Part shown: positions 7,437 to 15,870 of the stretch, one piece after another
How positions within the stretch are numbered: position 1 is the stretch's first letter
Layout: each line of letters begins with the position of its first letter
Source of the DNA: UBA4655 sp044337015
GTDB taxonomy: Bacteria; Planctomycetota; Planctomycetia; Pirellulales; UBA1268
Reading direction: 5' to 3'
Length of the DNA: 19,351 nt
Assembly (NCBI GenBank): GCA_044337015.1
Contig: JBIIOJ010000028.1
Span: 1 to 19,351 of the forward strand
Notes under the pieces: generated by a model
Seen by the model: the letters and a program-made list of their open reading frames with translations, nothing else
What the model was told of the DNA's origin: nothing
Database searches by the model: none
Translations under genes and position numbers: made by a program

Positions 7437-8776
7437 CATTTCTCTGGGCGGTGGCGCTCGTTGCCTACGTGCAACGCTCCGCCATCAGCGTGCCGCTCCA
7501 GGAGATCGGCCGCGATCTCGCGGTGCAGGACACATGGTTCGGAGACGCGACCCGGGCGCTCGGCTTCCTTCAATCGGCCTGGCACTTCGGCTACGCCCTC
7601 TTTCAGATCCCGGCCGGTAGGCTCGCCGATCGGATCGGCGGCCGCCGCGCGATCGTGCTCCTGGCGGTCCTCTGGTCGCTCGCCACGGCCGTCACGGGCC
7701 TCGCGCAGTCGTACTGGCAGATCGTGGCGGCCTGGATGCTCATGGGGGTGCTGCAGGCGGGCGTGTTTCCGTGCGCGGTGCGGTCGATCGGGCAGGTGTT
7801 CGGCGAGAAGGAGCGGGCGAGGGCGTCGGGCTGGCTCGCGGCCGGGATGCTCGCCGGCGGTGCGGTCGCGCCGGTGCTCACGGCCGGGCTGCTGGCGTGG
7901 TTCGCGGCGTGGGGCGAATTCACCGGGGTCGCGCCGTGGCGGGCGTGCCTCGTGCTCTACTGCCTTCCCGGGCTCGCCTGGGCGGCGGCTTACTGGCTCG
8001 GCACGCGGTCGATGGGGCTCGATGAGCCCGGTTCGGCAGATTACCAATCTGCCGCTACAGATGGGGCAACGGCAGATTGCCAATCTGCCGCTACAGGTGG
8101 GGGAACGGCAGAGTGCCAATCTGCCGCTCCAGGTAGGGCAACGGCAGAGGGCCAATCTGCCGCTCCGGTGCGGGTGTGGACCGATCCGTCGCTGTTGCTG
8201 CTCTGCGGTCAGCAGTTCCTCCGCGCGGCGGCAATGATCTTCTTCGTGACCTGGTTTCCCACGTTTCTTCGCGAGACCCGCGGCGTCTCGCTCCTGCAAG
8301 CGGGCCTGCTCGCGAGCTACGCCGGCGTCGCGGCGATGCTCGGCGGCGTCTGCGGCGGCTACGCCTCGGACTGGCTGCTCGCCCGCACGGGCAACAAGCG
8401 GATTGCGAGGCAGTTCCTCGCCGCCGTCGCGATGGCGACCTGCGCGATCCTGATCGTGCTCTCGTCGTTCGTGGCCGACGTCAACGTCGCGATCGCGGTC
8501 ATCAGCCTCGGGGCGTTCATCGCCTGCTTCGGCGGCGTGGCCGGCTACACCGTCGCGATCGACTACGGCGGCGACCGGGTCGGCACGGTCTTCGGCGCGA
8601 TGAACATGGCCGGATCGACCGGGGCCATGCTCTTCCCGGTGACGGTCGGCTGGCTCGTGTCGGTCACGGGCACATGGAACGCCGCGCTCTTTGCCTTCGC
8701 CCTGCTCATGGCGGTGGACGCCGTCCTCTGGGCGATGCTCAACCCGCGGGGACGGTTTCTGGAGCGATCGGCGTAA
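7418..8776 (+). CDS. MFS transporter, anion:cation symporter type, with repeat-expanded central loop
   Basis: The predicted protein has 452 residues. It starts at ATG 7418, overlapping the end of the DHDPS-family gene by 19 bp; the frame is open upstream but lies inside that gene. Twelve hydrophobic segments are visible, six on each side of a hydrophilic loop. GYALFQIPAGRLADRIGGRR at about residues 57-76 is the MFS motif after helix 2, and the spacing resembles the ACS family that imports galactonate, glucarate and similar acids. The central loop (about residues 207-250) is four repeats of 12 residues with ADxQSAA or AExQSAA at the start of each, encoded by a 36-bp palindromic repeat. The loop would be cytoplasmic, between helices 6 and 7, where insertions are tolerated. 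Likely substrate: the sugar acid used by the two upstream enzymes. Confidence 0.9.
   Translation: MRYAILTFLWAVALVAYVQRSAISVPLQEIGRDLAVQDTWFGDATRALGFLQSAWHFGYALFQIPAGRLADRIGGRRAIVLLAVLWSLATAVTGLAQSYWQIVAAWMLMGVLQAGVFPCAVRSIGQVFGEKERARASGWLAAGMLAGGAVAPVLTAGLLAWFAAWGEFTGVAPWRACLVLYCLPGLAWAAAYWLGTRSMGLDEPGSADYQSAATDGATADCQSAATGGGTAECQSAAPGRATAEGQSAAPVRVWTDPSLLLLCGQQFLRAAAMIFFVTWFPTFLRETRGVSLLQAGLLASYAGVAAMLGGVCGGYASDWLLARTGNKRIARQFLAAVAMATCAILIVLSSFVADVNVAIAVISLGAFIACFGGVAGYTVAIDYGGDRVGTVFGAMNMAGSTGAMLFPVTVGWLVSVTGTWNAALFAFALLMAVDAVLWAMLNPRGRFLERSA
8035..8168 (+). repeat. In-frame 36-bp tandem palindromic repeat, about 3.7 copies
   Basis: Units begin at 8035, 8071, 8107 and 8143. Each starts with an inverted repeat of the form GGCAGATT-N3-AATCTGCC, perfect in units 1 and 2, with one mismatch in unit 3 and two in unit 4, and continues with a less conserved GCTACAGGTGGGGCAAC-like linker. 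Thirty-six bases equal twelve codons, so the reading frame of the transporter is kept. The stem could form a hairpin in DNA or mRNA. From memory, ADxQSA-type peptides recur in unrelated planctomycete proteins, which would fit a dispersed palindromic element; this could not be checked here. Confidence 0.93.
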
Positions 8777-8781
8777 GGGGG

Positions 8782-8837
8782 GCGGTAGCCACCGCAAACT
8801 CCCTTCACGGTCCGTTCGGCCGGTGGTGGGACGGACC
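8782..8837 (+). other. Intergenic inverted repeats after the transporter gene
   Basis: The 108-bp gap 8777-8884 holds two simple inverted repeats: GCGGT-AGCC-ACCGC at 8782-8795, and GGTCCGT (8809-8815) facing ACGGACC (8831-8837) over a 15-base loop. Neither is followed by a T run, so a Rho-independent terminator cannot be claimed. They could slow transcription between the sugar-acid operon and the next gene. Confidence 0.35.
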
Positions 8838-8846
8838 GGCGGGCTG

Positions 8847-8852
8847 TAAACT
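8847..8852 (+). promoter_or_regulatory. Possible -10 element (TAAACT) for the glycoside-hydrolase-like gene
   Basis: TAAACT lies 32 bp before ATG 8885 and is preceded by CTG. It shares the TA-N-ACT pattern with sites at 2456 and 5280. No clear -35 is visible. It implies a separate promoter for the 8885 gene, in line with the 108-bp gap after the preceding operon. Confidence 0.4.
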
Positions 8853-8884
8853 CCGGGTTATCGTCCGCGTTTCCGGAGAGCACC

Positions 8885-11800
8885 ATGCGCAAATGTTTGA
8901 ATGATGGCGTTCTGATCGTTGTCCTGCTTGCAATATCGTGCGTGATGCCGGCTACCTGGGCAGTCGACCAGCCCTACGCCCATCCCACGATCGCGATTCC
9001 CTACGCGCGGGCGAAGCCCGTGATCGACGGTGTCGTCGACGACGCGGAGTGGCAGGAGGCGTTCAGCCAGCGGGCGCTGCAGACGACGAGTCGGCAGATC
9101 AGCGCCCGGCAGTCCCGCTACTGGATGATGTGGGACGAAGAGAACATCTACATCGCCATGCGTGACCCGCTGCGGGTGGGCGAGCGGCCGTTGCAGGTGC
9201 ACCGTGGACGTCGCACCGGCAAGGATCTCGACATCATCTACGACGACTGCTACGAAATCTGGGTCAGCGTCGGCGCCACCGATCCGCTCACCGGCCAGCC
9301 CAACTGCTTCACGCAGTTCCTCGGCAACTTCGGCGGGGCCCGCTACGACGCCATCCACCAACCGGCGGTCGGCAACTCCCGCACCAGCAGCTACGACACC
9401 AACTGGGAGCCGAAGAGCCGGCTGACGGCGAAGAACGAATGGGAGATGGAACTGGTCATCCCGCGGGCAAGCCTCGGCACGACCAAGGGGCCGTTTCACG
9501 ACGGCATGCATTTCCGCACGCTCATCGCCCGCAACTACAAGCGGCCCTGGGAGCAGAACTCCTTCGAGGGCACGAGCTCGTTCTCGGTGATCGACACCCA
9601 CAGCGAGTTCGTCATGTCGAAGACCGCGCCGGCCCTGCACCTGCTCGGCGTGGGGGATGCGGCCACGGGCAGGATCGGGATGCATCTGGCCGCCTTCGGC
9701 CAGGCCGACGGGAAGATCGCCTGGCGCTACGCTTCCGACGCCGTGACGAAGGAGGGCACCGCCACCGTCAGGAAGGGCGCGCTCGCCGACGTCGTGAACC
9801 TGCCCGACCTCGACGTGCCCGGCCCCGGGAAGGTCCGCATCACGGTGACCGAGGCGGGCGGGGCGACGTTGCTCGACTGGCAGGCCCTGCGGGCCTTCTC
9901 GCCCGTGCCCAAGGAGGAGATCAAGGACCGCGGCGACGTGCTGGACCTCGGCATCACCTTCAATCCGGAACGCGACTATGCCCGCATCTTCGGCGACTTC
10001 ATCAACTACGACGCGCGGAACACCATCGAGCGGATCGACGTCACCGTCAAGGATGCCGCCGGCAGGACTGTGAAGCAGGCGCAGGCCGCGATCGATGCCG
10101 ACGCCTACGCCAAGGCTCTCATCAGGTTCGAGCCGCTGCCGCCCGGGAAATACACGGTCGCCTTCGACTGCCTGGCCGCCGACGGAAAGACGGTCGTCGC
10201 CAAGGAAAGCTCGTTCGCCAAGGAGGACCCGGCCGCCAAGTACGCCTGGTGGAAGACAAACCGGGGCAGCATCGAGAGGGTGATTTCGCCGTGGACGCCG
10301 GTGACGCTCGAGGGCCGCACGCTCGGCGTCTGGGGGCGACGGATTGAGATCGGCGCGGCCGGGCTCCCGGCCCGGGTCTCGACCCAGGGCCATGAGATCC
10401 TGGCCGCTCCCGGCCGGCTCACCGCCACTCTCGCCGACGGCAAGGACGTCACGGCCGAGGGAGTGGAGACGAAGACCCGCATCGACCAGGACCATCGCAA
10501 GGTCGTCGACGTCACGAGCCGTCTGGGCGAGATCGCGGTGACGAGCGAGGTGCGGGCCGAGTTCGACGGCATGGTCAAGGTGACGATGACGCTCACACCG
10601 AAGCAACCGACCGCGGTGAAGAGCCTGCGGGTGGTGCTGCCCTACGCCGAGGCGATGGCCGACTACATCCACGCCTGCACGGCAGAGATCCGCAGCGGCT
10701 ATTACTACGGCTTCACGCCGGCCGGCACGGGCCGGGTGTGGGACTGCCGGACGCTTGGCGACAAGACGATGAAGGTCGGGTCGTTCATACCCTACCTGTG
10801 GCTCGGCTCCGCGAAGGGCGGGCTCTGCTGGTTCGCCGACAGCGACCAGGGCTGGATCCCGAACGATGAGACCCCGGCCATCGAGATCCAGCGGAACGCC
10901 AAGGGGCAGGTGAACCTCGTGCTCAACCTCGTCGGCTCCGAGGCGACGCTCGACGCGCCGCGGACGATCACCTTCGCCCTCCAGGCCTCGCCCGTGAAGC
11001 CGATGCACGCGGGCTGGCGGGAGGATCCGTGGTGGTGCGGCGACACGTTCCGGCAGTATGCACACGAGCAGAACCTGATTTTCGCCTCAACGCCGTTCGT
11101 GGTCCCGAATTATCTCGAGAAGTCGAAGGCGATCGTCGAGGCCCAGCACAAGGCCGGCCTGCCTGCCGTGCCCTACTTCATCCACACCCATCTTCCCGGC
11201 CATCTGGCCCCGGAAATCAACACCTTCGCCGAGCAGTGGAAGGCGACGGTGGATAACGCGCTCTGCTACGGCGGCTCGCTCAACGACTACATGGTCCACA
11301 ACTGGAGCACGTTCGCCGAGCAGGCCGGTGTCGACGGCTACTACATCGACAACATGTGCCCGCTGGCGTGCGACAACCTCGAGCACGGCTGCGGCTACCG
11401 GCTGCCCGACGGCCGCGTGCAGCCGACGTTTGCGATGTTTGGCACCCGCGAGTATTTCCTTCGGGGACGCGCCGCCTTCCTCGAGGGCAGCGGCACGAGC
11501 AAGATGGTCCTCCACATGACTAACAACATGATCGTCCCCTGGGTGGGCGCGGCCGACGTGGCCTACGACGGCGAGCATCACGTGATCTACCCGGAGATGA
11601 AGAAGGACTTCATGGACTTCTGGAGCCTGGAGCGGCTAAGGGTGGACTTCCCCGGCCAGTGGGGCGTGGCCGTGAACTTCATGCACGAGTACCAGGGCGA
11701 CTGGCAGCAGGATCCCGTCGTCGAGCAGGCCGCCTACCGGGCCTACATGGCGGCGGTGATGCTCCACGACGCCCTGCCCACCGGAAACCACAACGGCCAC

Positions 11801-12379
11801 GCCCGCGAGCTGATCGCGATGCGGAAGCAGTTCGGGATCGGGGCCGATGACGTCACGTTCCTCCCCTACTGGGAGGCCACGGGCCTGGCGGCCAAGGGCG
11901 AGGCGATCAAGCTCGCCGGCTGGAAGCGGCCCGATCGGCTGCTCTTGCTGGTGGCGAACTTCGGCGAGCGGCAGGAGGCGGTCGTGTCGCTCGATCCCGC
12001 CAAGCTCGGCTGGGGCGGCGCGACGCTCGCCGTCACCGACATCGAGCGCGGCTTCAAGCACGAGACGATGCGGCAGGTGGCGAAGACACCGGCGGAACTC
12101 GACGCCGACCGCGAGCGGTGGGAGGCCACCGAGAAGCAACGGCTCGAAAAGCTCGTGCAGGGTCACGCCCGCCAGGTGGAGAATCTGAAAAAAGCCGGCA
12201 AGCCCGAGCCTCCCGCCCCCGACCTCAAGGCCAAGCCGTTCAAGCCGCAGCCGACCCGCATGGAGAAGGTGATCGCCTGGGACGGCGACGCAGCCGCGCC
12301 GCCCAAGCTCGACGGCACGACGCTCACGGTCCCCGTCGAGCGGCACAACTACCGGCTGCTCGTGATCGAGAAGCGGTGA
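8885..12379 (+). CDS. Exported protein with CBM9-like N-terminus and glycoside-hydrolase-like barrel
   Basis: The predicted protein has 1164 residues. It starts at ATG 8885, six bases after GGAG (8875-8878). A signal peptide is clear: MRKCLNDG, a hydrophobic core to about residue 22, and ATWA cleavage near 26. Residues about 35-250 resemble a CBM9/DOMON-like sugar-binding domain (PVIDGVVDDAEWQEA at 45-59, WDEENIYIAM, EWEMELVIPRASLG). A beta-rich middle follows. Residues about 700-960 look like a TIM-barrel hydrolase of the GH123/DUF6067 kind (HAGWREDPWWCGD near 707, VPYFIHTHLPGH, GVDGYYIDN with Asp817 and Asp822, VAYDGEHH, ALPTGNHNGH). I cannot assign a GH family with certainty or name the catalytic pair. 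A charged, helical and Pro-rich segment at 1063-1125 interrupts the C-terminal beta domain. Likely role: periplasmic or surface glycan breakdown. Its 3' end overlaps the convergent PEP-CTERM gene by 56 bp. Confidence 0.85.
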   Translation: MRKCLNDGVLIVVLLAISCVMPATWAVDQPYAHPTIAIPYARAKPVIDGVVDDAEWQEAFSQRALQTTSRQISARQSRYWMMWDEENIYIAMRDPLRVGERPLQVHRGRRTGKDLDIIYDDCYEIWVSVGATDPLTGQPNCFTQFLGNFGGARYDAIHQPAVGNSRTSSYDTNWEPKSRLTAKNEWEMELVIPRASLGTTKGPFHDGMHFRTLIARNYKRPWEQNSFEGTSSFSVIDTHSEFVMSKTAPALHLLGVGDAATGRIGMHLAAFGQADGKIAWRYASDAVTKEGTATVRKGALADVVNLPDLDVPGPGKVRITVTEAGGATLLDWQALRAFSPVPKEEIKDRGDVLDLGITFNPERDYARIFGDFINYDARNTIERIDVTVKDAAGRTVKQAQAAIDADAYAKALIRFEPLPPGKYTVAFDCLAADGKTVVAKESSFAKEDPAAKYAWWKTNRGSIERVISPWTPVTLEGRTLGVWGRRIEIGAAGLPARVSTQGHEILAAPGRLTATLADGKDVTAEGVETKTRIDQDHRKVVDVTSRLGEIAVTSEVRAEFDGMVKVTMTLTPKQPTAVKSLRVVLPYAEAMADYIHACTAEIRSGYYYGFTPAGTGRVWDCRTLGDKTMKVGSFIPYLWLGSAKGGLCWFADSDQGWIPNDETPAIEIQRNAKGQVNLVLNLVGSEATLDAPRTITFALQASPVKPMHAGWREDPWWCGDTFRQYAHEQNLIFASTPFVVPNYLEKSKAIVEAQHKAGLPAVPYFIHTHLPGHLAPEINTFAEQWKATVDNALCYGGSLNDYMVHNWSTFAEQAGVDGYYIDNMCPLACDNLEHGCGYRLPDGRVQPTFAMFGTREYFLRGRAAFLEGSGTSKMVLHMTNNMIVPWVGAADVAYDGEHHVIYPEMKKDFMDFWSLERLRVDFPGQWGVAVNFMHEYQGDWQQDPVVEQAAYRAYMAAVMLHDALPTGNHNGHARELIAMRKQFGIGADDVTFLPYWEATGLAAKGEAIKLAGWKRPDRLLLLVANFGERQEAVVSLDPAKLGWGGATLAVTDIERGFKHETMRQVAKTPAELDADRERWEATEKQRLEKLVQGHARQVENLKKAGKPEPPAPDLKAKPFKPQPTRMEKVIAWDGDAAAPPKLDGTTLTVPVERHNYRLLVIEKR

Positions 12380-15300
12380 ATGTCTTGGTGGTACGAAGCC
12401 GCCGCAGGCCGACAACCACCGCCATGCCACCGACGGCGAGCAGCGCGAGCGTCGAGGGCTCGGGCACGACGATCACGAGGGTGCCGGTGGACGCATTGAA
12501 CTCGAGTGACTGCCCGCCGACGGTTTCGGACGATTTCCAGAGGTTGCTCGTGGGCTTGCTCCAGGAGAGGCCGTTGTAGAACGACCCGCTCACGGTCACG
12601 TCCGCGAAGTTGCCGGCAAGCGATGCGGAGTCGAGCACGCTGAACAGGCTGAAGGACGTGTCGGTGTCGAAGAGGCTGCTGAAGGTGAGCTCGAGCGTGC
12701 CCCCGAAGCTCAGCAGGCCGCCGCCGCTGACGTTGACCGCGTCGTAGAAGCCGCTTCCGTGCGACGGCGACGTGGCGCGGGCCGTGCCCGTGATCTCCAT
12801 GAGCGTCGTGCCGGAGAGGAGCGTCGTGCCGCCGTCGTAGCTGAAAAGGCCCGGGCTGTTGCCGGGGCTAAAGAGGCCCGCGACGGTGAGCGTGCCGCTC
12901 GAGAGCTGCTTCACGGTGCCGCCTCCCTCGAGCGTCTGGCCCGCGCCCAACGTGAAGCCGCCCGAGTTGCCCGTGAGATCGAGAACGGCCCCCGACGAGC
13001 CGGCGTCGCCGACCGTGATCGTGGAGCTGTTGGCGAACGAGCCTGCGGCGCCGAGTGCGAGCGTGCCCTGGGAGATGATCGTCGGGCCGGAGAACGTGTT
13101 CGCGGCGCCGAGTTCGAGGGTGCCCGGGCCGGTCTTCGTGAGCGACCGATCACCCCCACTGCCGGTGGCGATCGGTCCGCTGACGAGGAGCCTGCCGCCG
13201 GCGTTCACCGTGAACGTCGCAGGGTCATCGAGGGCCGTGGACGCCGAGAGCACGTGGCCCGTGCCTGAGACGTTCACGGCCGCTCCGCTGCCGCTCTTGA
13301 ACAACACCAGCGTGCCGCTGCCGATGACCGAACTGCCGACGCCATCGAACGACAGGCTCCCGAGCGGCTGGGGGATGCCGTTGAGGTTCAGCGTGCCGCC
13401 GGCAGCATTCCCGCCGAGCGTGACGGGCGTGCCAAAGCTGATCGGGCCATTGCCATCGGTGAGGTCCTTGTAATCGAGTCGCAGCGTGCCTCGCCGCACG
13501 TTCACGCCACCGGTCAGCGCGGGAAGCGCAGAGTTGAAAACCACGGCGCCAGCGTTGTTGGCCGAGCCGACGTTGAATGTGATCGGCTGGGACCCGCCGC
13601 CCGCGGTGTTCTGCCATGGGCCCTGAAACTCGACCGTGCCGCTCGTGCCCGCCTGAAGCGTGACGTCGCGGCCGATCCGGAGGGTGGCAGTGAGGCCGAA
13701 CAGCGAGTAGCCGCTGCCCGTTCCGCCGAGCACCACGACCTGCGGCCCGCCAGAGGCCACGGAGAACCCGCGGTAAACCTCCACACCCGGTGCGAGCAGT
13801 AGCGCCGCCGTGCCCGAAACCGCAGTCGTATCGCCGACGACGGGCAGAAAAGCTTCGCCGGTCGCCGAGCCGAACGGGCTGCTTCCGGTAATATTCGTGT
13901 TCGTACCAACGTTCGCCGCCACCACGACCGTGCCGTCGAGCACGGTGAGCCGGCCGGTGTAGGAGCTATTGCCCGTGAGCCGCCACAGGCCGGGACCGGT
14001 CTTGTTCACGCTCATCGCGCCGCCGGAAGCATCGGGGATCACGCCGATCGAGTTGGCCGCCGTGCTCGTGCCGCCGAGCGTGAGCGTTTTCGCGCCCACG
14101 CCCGTGCCCGTGATGGCCGCAGAAATGCCGAGGGCGCCCGAGCCATTGGCCTCGATCACGCCGCCGCCGGTCGTGCCGGCGAGGTTGATCGTGCGGCTGA
14201 AGGTGTGGCCCGTGCCGGTGTAGCTGATGCCGCCGGTCAGCGTGCCGGAGCCGAGATTGACGGTTCCGCTGGTGCCCAGCGGGCTGGCCTGGCCGCTCGC
14301 CGAGATCGAGTCGATCGCGACGAGCCCGGCGTTGATTTCCGCAACCCGCGTGAAGGTGTTGGAGCCGGAGAGCGTGAGCGTGCCGGCCCCCTGCTTGATG
14401 AGCGTGCCCGAGCCCGAGATCACGCCCGCGAAGGAAGTCGCGTCGGAGCGGTTGAAGATGAGCGTCGTCGAGTTGGCCATCGTCGCATTGCCGACGATCG
14501 AGCCGGTCGTGCCACCATTGCCGATCTGCAGGATGCCGGAGTCGACGAACGTGCCGCCGGTGTAGCTGTTGCTGCCGGTGAGGATCTGCGTGTTAGCTCC
14601 ATGCTTCCGTAGCGAGCCGAGGCCGATGATGCTGGCGGCGGATGTGCCTGTGTACGTTGCGACGGCATTGGGATTGCCCGTCGAATACGACACGGCGTTG
14701 CCGTCGGCGTTCGTGAGGTTGAGCACGCCGCCGGTGCCGAACAGCCGGTTGGAGGTGCCGCTCGTCACGCCGGTGCCGAACGAGAGCGTGCCGGAGTCGA
14801 GCGTGACGATGCCGGAGTTGCTAACGCTCGAATACCATAGGGCCGACGGGCTGCCGATCACGATCTCTGCGTTGCTACCCGTGACGGAGAGCCCAGCGCC
14901 GCCGGAATTCGACCCGGTGAGCGTGAGCCGGCCGCTGCCGCTGTTCGTGATGCCAGCGGAAAAGGTTCCACTGAACGTCGTATTCGAGCCGCCGGTCACG
15001 CTGACTTGAGCGCCAGTGAGCCGACCGGAGCCGGCAAGCGACCTGATCGAGGCCGTGTTGTTGGGGAGGTTGGCAGTGCCCGAAGCGTTGAGGATGAGGT
15101 CCACGTTTGGAACCTGGGCGCCGTTCGATTGATAGAGCCCCTCGTTGACCGTGATCGAGCCGGTGAACGTCCATGGCGCACCGCTCGTTTGCGCGGTCGT
15201 GAGCGTGCCGGCCCCAGTCTTCACGATCGAGAGCGTGCCAACGCCGTCGGCGATCCGGTCGAAACTCGTGGTGCCCGAGCCGCCGATCGTGAGCGTCTGG

Positions 15301-15782
15301 GCGCCGGCCGTGGCGGTCTGCACCGTGCCGGAAAACCGCAGCAGGCTCGACGAGTTGTTGACCCACTGCTGGTTGCCGGAAATCTGAGGCGACACCGTCG
15401 AAGCGAAGAGCACCGCCCCGGCGCCGGCGTTCACCGTGATGCCCGACGAGCCGATCGTGAGCGTGCGGACGGTGGCGGAGCTCGACGCGAGCTGCGTCGA
15501 ACCGGTCTGGGCGAATGTCAGGCCGGCGATGGAGGCATTGGCGTTGAGCTGCACCATCTGCGTGCCATTGCCGCTCGAGAAGTAGGCGGTGTCGGTCGTG
15601 GTGTCGTTCGCGGGGGCGGAGGCATCGAGCCAGCTGGCTCCCGTCTGCCAGACGCCCGTGCCGGTCGTCACGCTCCAGGTGCGCGTGGCCGCATGCGCGG
15701 GGGACGTTGCGAACGCAGCCAACACCAGGCAGCCGATCATGGCCGCGATGCGGAATCGATTCACGTGACGTGTTTGGCTCAT
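12324..15782 (-). CDS. PEP-CTERM protein with autotransporter-associated beta-strand repeats
   Basis: The predicted protein has 1152 residues. The signal peptide covers residues 1-31 (hydrophobic core, SPAHA cleavage). The body is low-complexity, rich in Gly, Ser, Thr, Ala and Asn, and nearly free of Cys. It contains several copies of the autotransporter-associated beta repeat, of the form L-x-K-x-G-x-G-x-L-x-L-x-G-x-N-x-[FY], at roughly residues 185, 388, 462, 592 and 883, so a long beta-helix is likely. The C-terminus has VPEPS at 1106-1110, a hydrophobic helix (about 1111-1126) and RRLR: a PEP-CTERM signal, meaning sorting by an exosortase encoded elsewhere. PEP-CTERM proteins normally end within a few residues of the basic cluster; here 22 residues follow, all within or next to the overlap with the convergent gene. 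The start ATG 15782 has no good Shine-Dalgarno. Likely role: large surface or matrix protein. Confidence 0.93.
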   Translation of the reverse strand: MSQTRHVNRFRIAAMIGCLVLAAFATSPAHAATRTWSVTTGTGVWQTGASWLDASAPANDTTTDTAYFSSGNGTQMVQLNANASIAGLTFAQTGSTQLASSSATVRTLTIGSSGITVNAGAGAVLFASTVSPQISGNQQWVNNSSSLLRFSGTVQTATAGAQTLTIGGSGTTSFDRIADGVGTLSIVKTGAGTLTTAQTSGAPWTFTGSITVNEGLYQSNGAQVPNVDLILNASGTANLPNNTASIRSLAGSGRLTGAQVSVTGGSNTTFSGTFSAGITNSGSGRLTLTGSNSGGAGLSVTGSNAEIVIGSPSALWYSSVSNSGIVTLDSGTLSFGTGVTSGTSNRLFGTGGVLNLTNADGNAVSYSTGNPNAVATYTGTSAASIIGLGSLRKHGANTQILTGSNSYTGGTFVDSGILQIGNGGTTGSIVGNATMANSTTLIFNRSDATSFAGVISGSGTLIKQGAGTLTLSGSNTFTRVAEINAGLVAIDSISASGQASPLGTSGTVNLGSGTLTGGISYTGTGHTFSRTINLAGTTGGGVIEANGSGALGISAAITGTGVGAKTLTLGGTSTAANSIGVIPDASGGAMSVNKTGPGLWRLTGNSSYTGRLTVLDGTVVVAANVGTNTNITGSSPFGSATGEAFLPVVGDTTAVSGTAALLLAPGVEVYRGFSVASGGPQVVVLGGTGSGYSLFGLTATLRIGRDVTLQAGTSGTVEFQGPWQNTAGGGSQPITFNVGSANNAGAVVFNSALPALTGGVNVRRGTLRLDYKDLTDGNGPISFGTPVTLGGNAAGGTLNLNGIPQPLGSLSFDGVGSSVIGSGTLVLFKSGSGAAVNVSGTGHVLSASTALDDPATFTVNAGGRLLVSGPIATGSGGDRSLTKTGPGTLELGAANTFSGPTIISQGTLALGAAGSFANSSTITVGDAGSSGAVLDLTGNSGGFTLGAGQTLEGGGTVKQLSSGTLTVAGLFSPGNSPGLFSYDGGTTLLSGTTLMEITGTARATSPSHGSGFYDAVNVSGGGLLSFGGTLELTFSSLFDTDTSFSLFSVLDSASLAGNFADVTVSGSFYNGLSWSKPTSNLWKSSETVGGQSLEFNASTGTLVIVVPEPSTLALLAVGGMAVVVGLRRLRTTKTFTASRSRAAGSCAARRGP
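12352..12379 (+). repeat. 28-bp sequence repeated at 19074-19101 (copy A)
   Basis: The last 28 bases of the glycoside-hydrolase-like gene, encoding RLLVIEKR and stop, recur at 19074-19101 with 25 of 28 identical, including the first 19 without a mismatch. This copy also lies in the overlap with the PEP-CTERM gene, where it encodes part of that protein's unusual tail. Confidence 0.75.
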
Positions 15783-15848
15783 GACGGTCCGACGCCAGGA
15801 ACGATCTGCGGGTGGATCTCACCCCTACCCTAATCCTCCAAAAATGTT

Positions 15849-15860
15849 AGCCCCGGGGCT
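15849..15860. other. 12-bp perfect palindrome before the PEP-CTERM gene
   Basis: AGCCCCGGGGCT is a perfect palindrome 67 bp upstream of the PEP-CTERM start. On the minus strand it is followed by AACATTTTT. It could be a weak terminator of the regulator transcript or part of the PEP-CTERM control region. Closer to the gene, 15835-15841 reads CCTCCAA, the same seven bases as an arm of the large palindromic element. Confidence 0.45.
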
Positions 15861-15870
15861 GCAGGCAAGG

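Noticed and set aside
8035..8168. CRISPR-like array (36-bp period)
   Set aside because: The units are directly adjacent without unique spacers, lie inside a coding sequence in frame, and no cas gene is near.
7205..8797. Minus-strand open frame of 530 codons opposite the transporter
   Set aside because: Composition is dominated by Arg, Glu, Pro and His with no motif; the plus strand encodes clear transmembrane helices and an MFS motif.
8858..11065. Long minus-strand open frame of 735 codons
   Set aside because: It lies opposite the glycoside-hydrolase-like gene, is rich in Arg, His, Gly and Pro, and has no recognisable domain. It is an artefact of high GC at the third codon position of the true gene.
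14875..15822. Minus-strand open frame of 315 codons overlapping the PEP-CTERM gene in another frame
   Set aside because: Arg/His-rich composition and no motifs; the other frame has the signal peptide and beta repeats.
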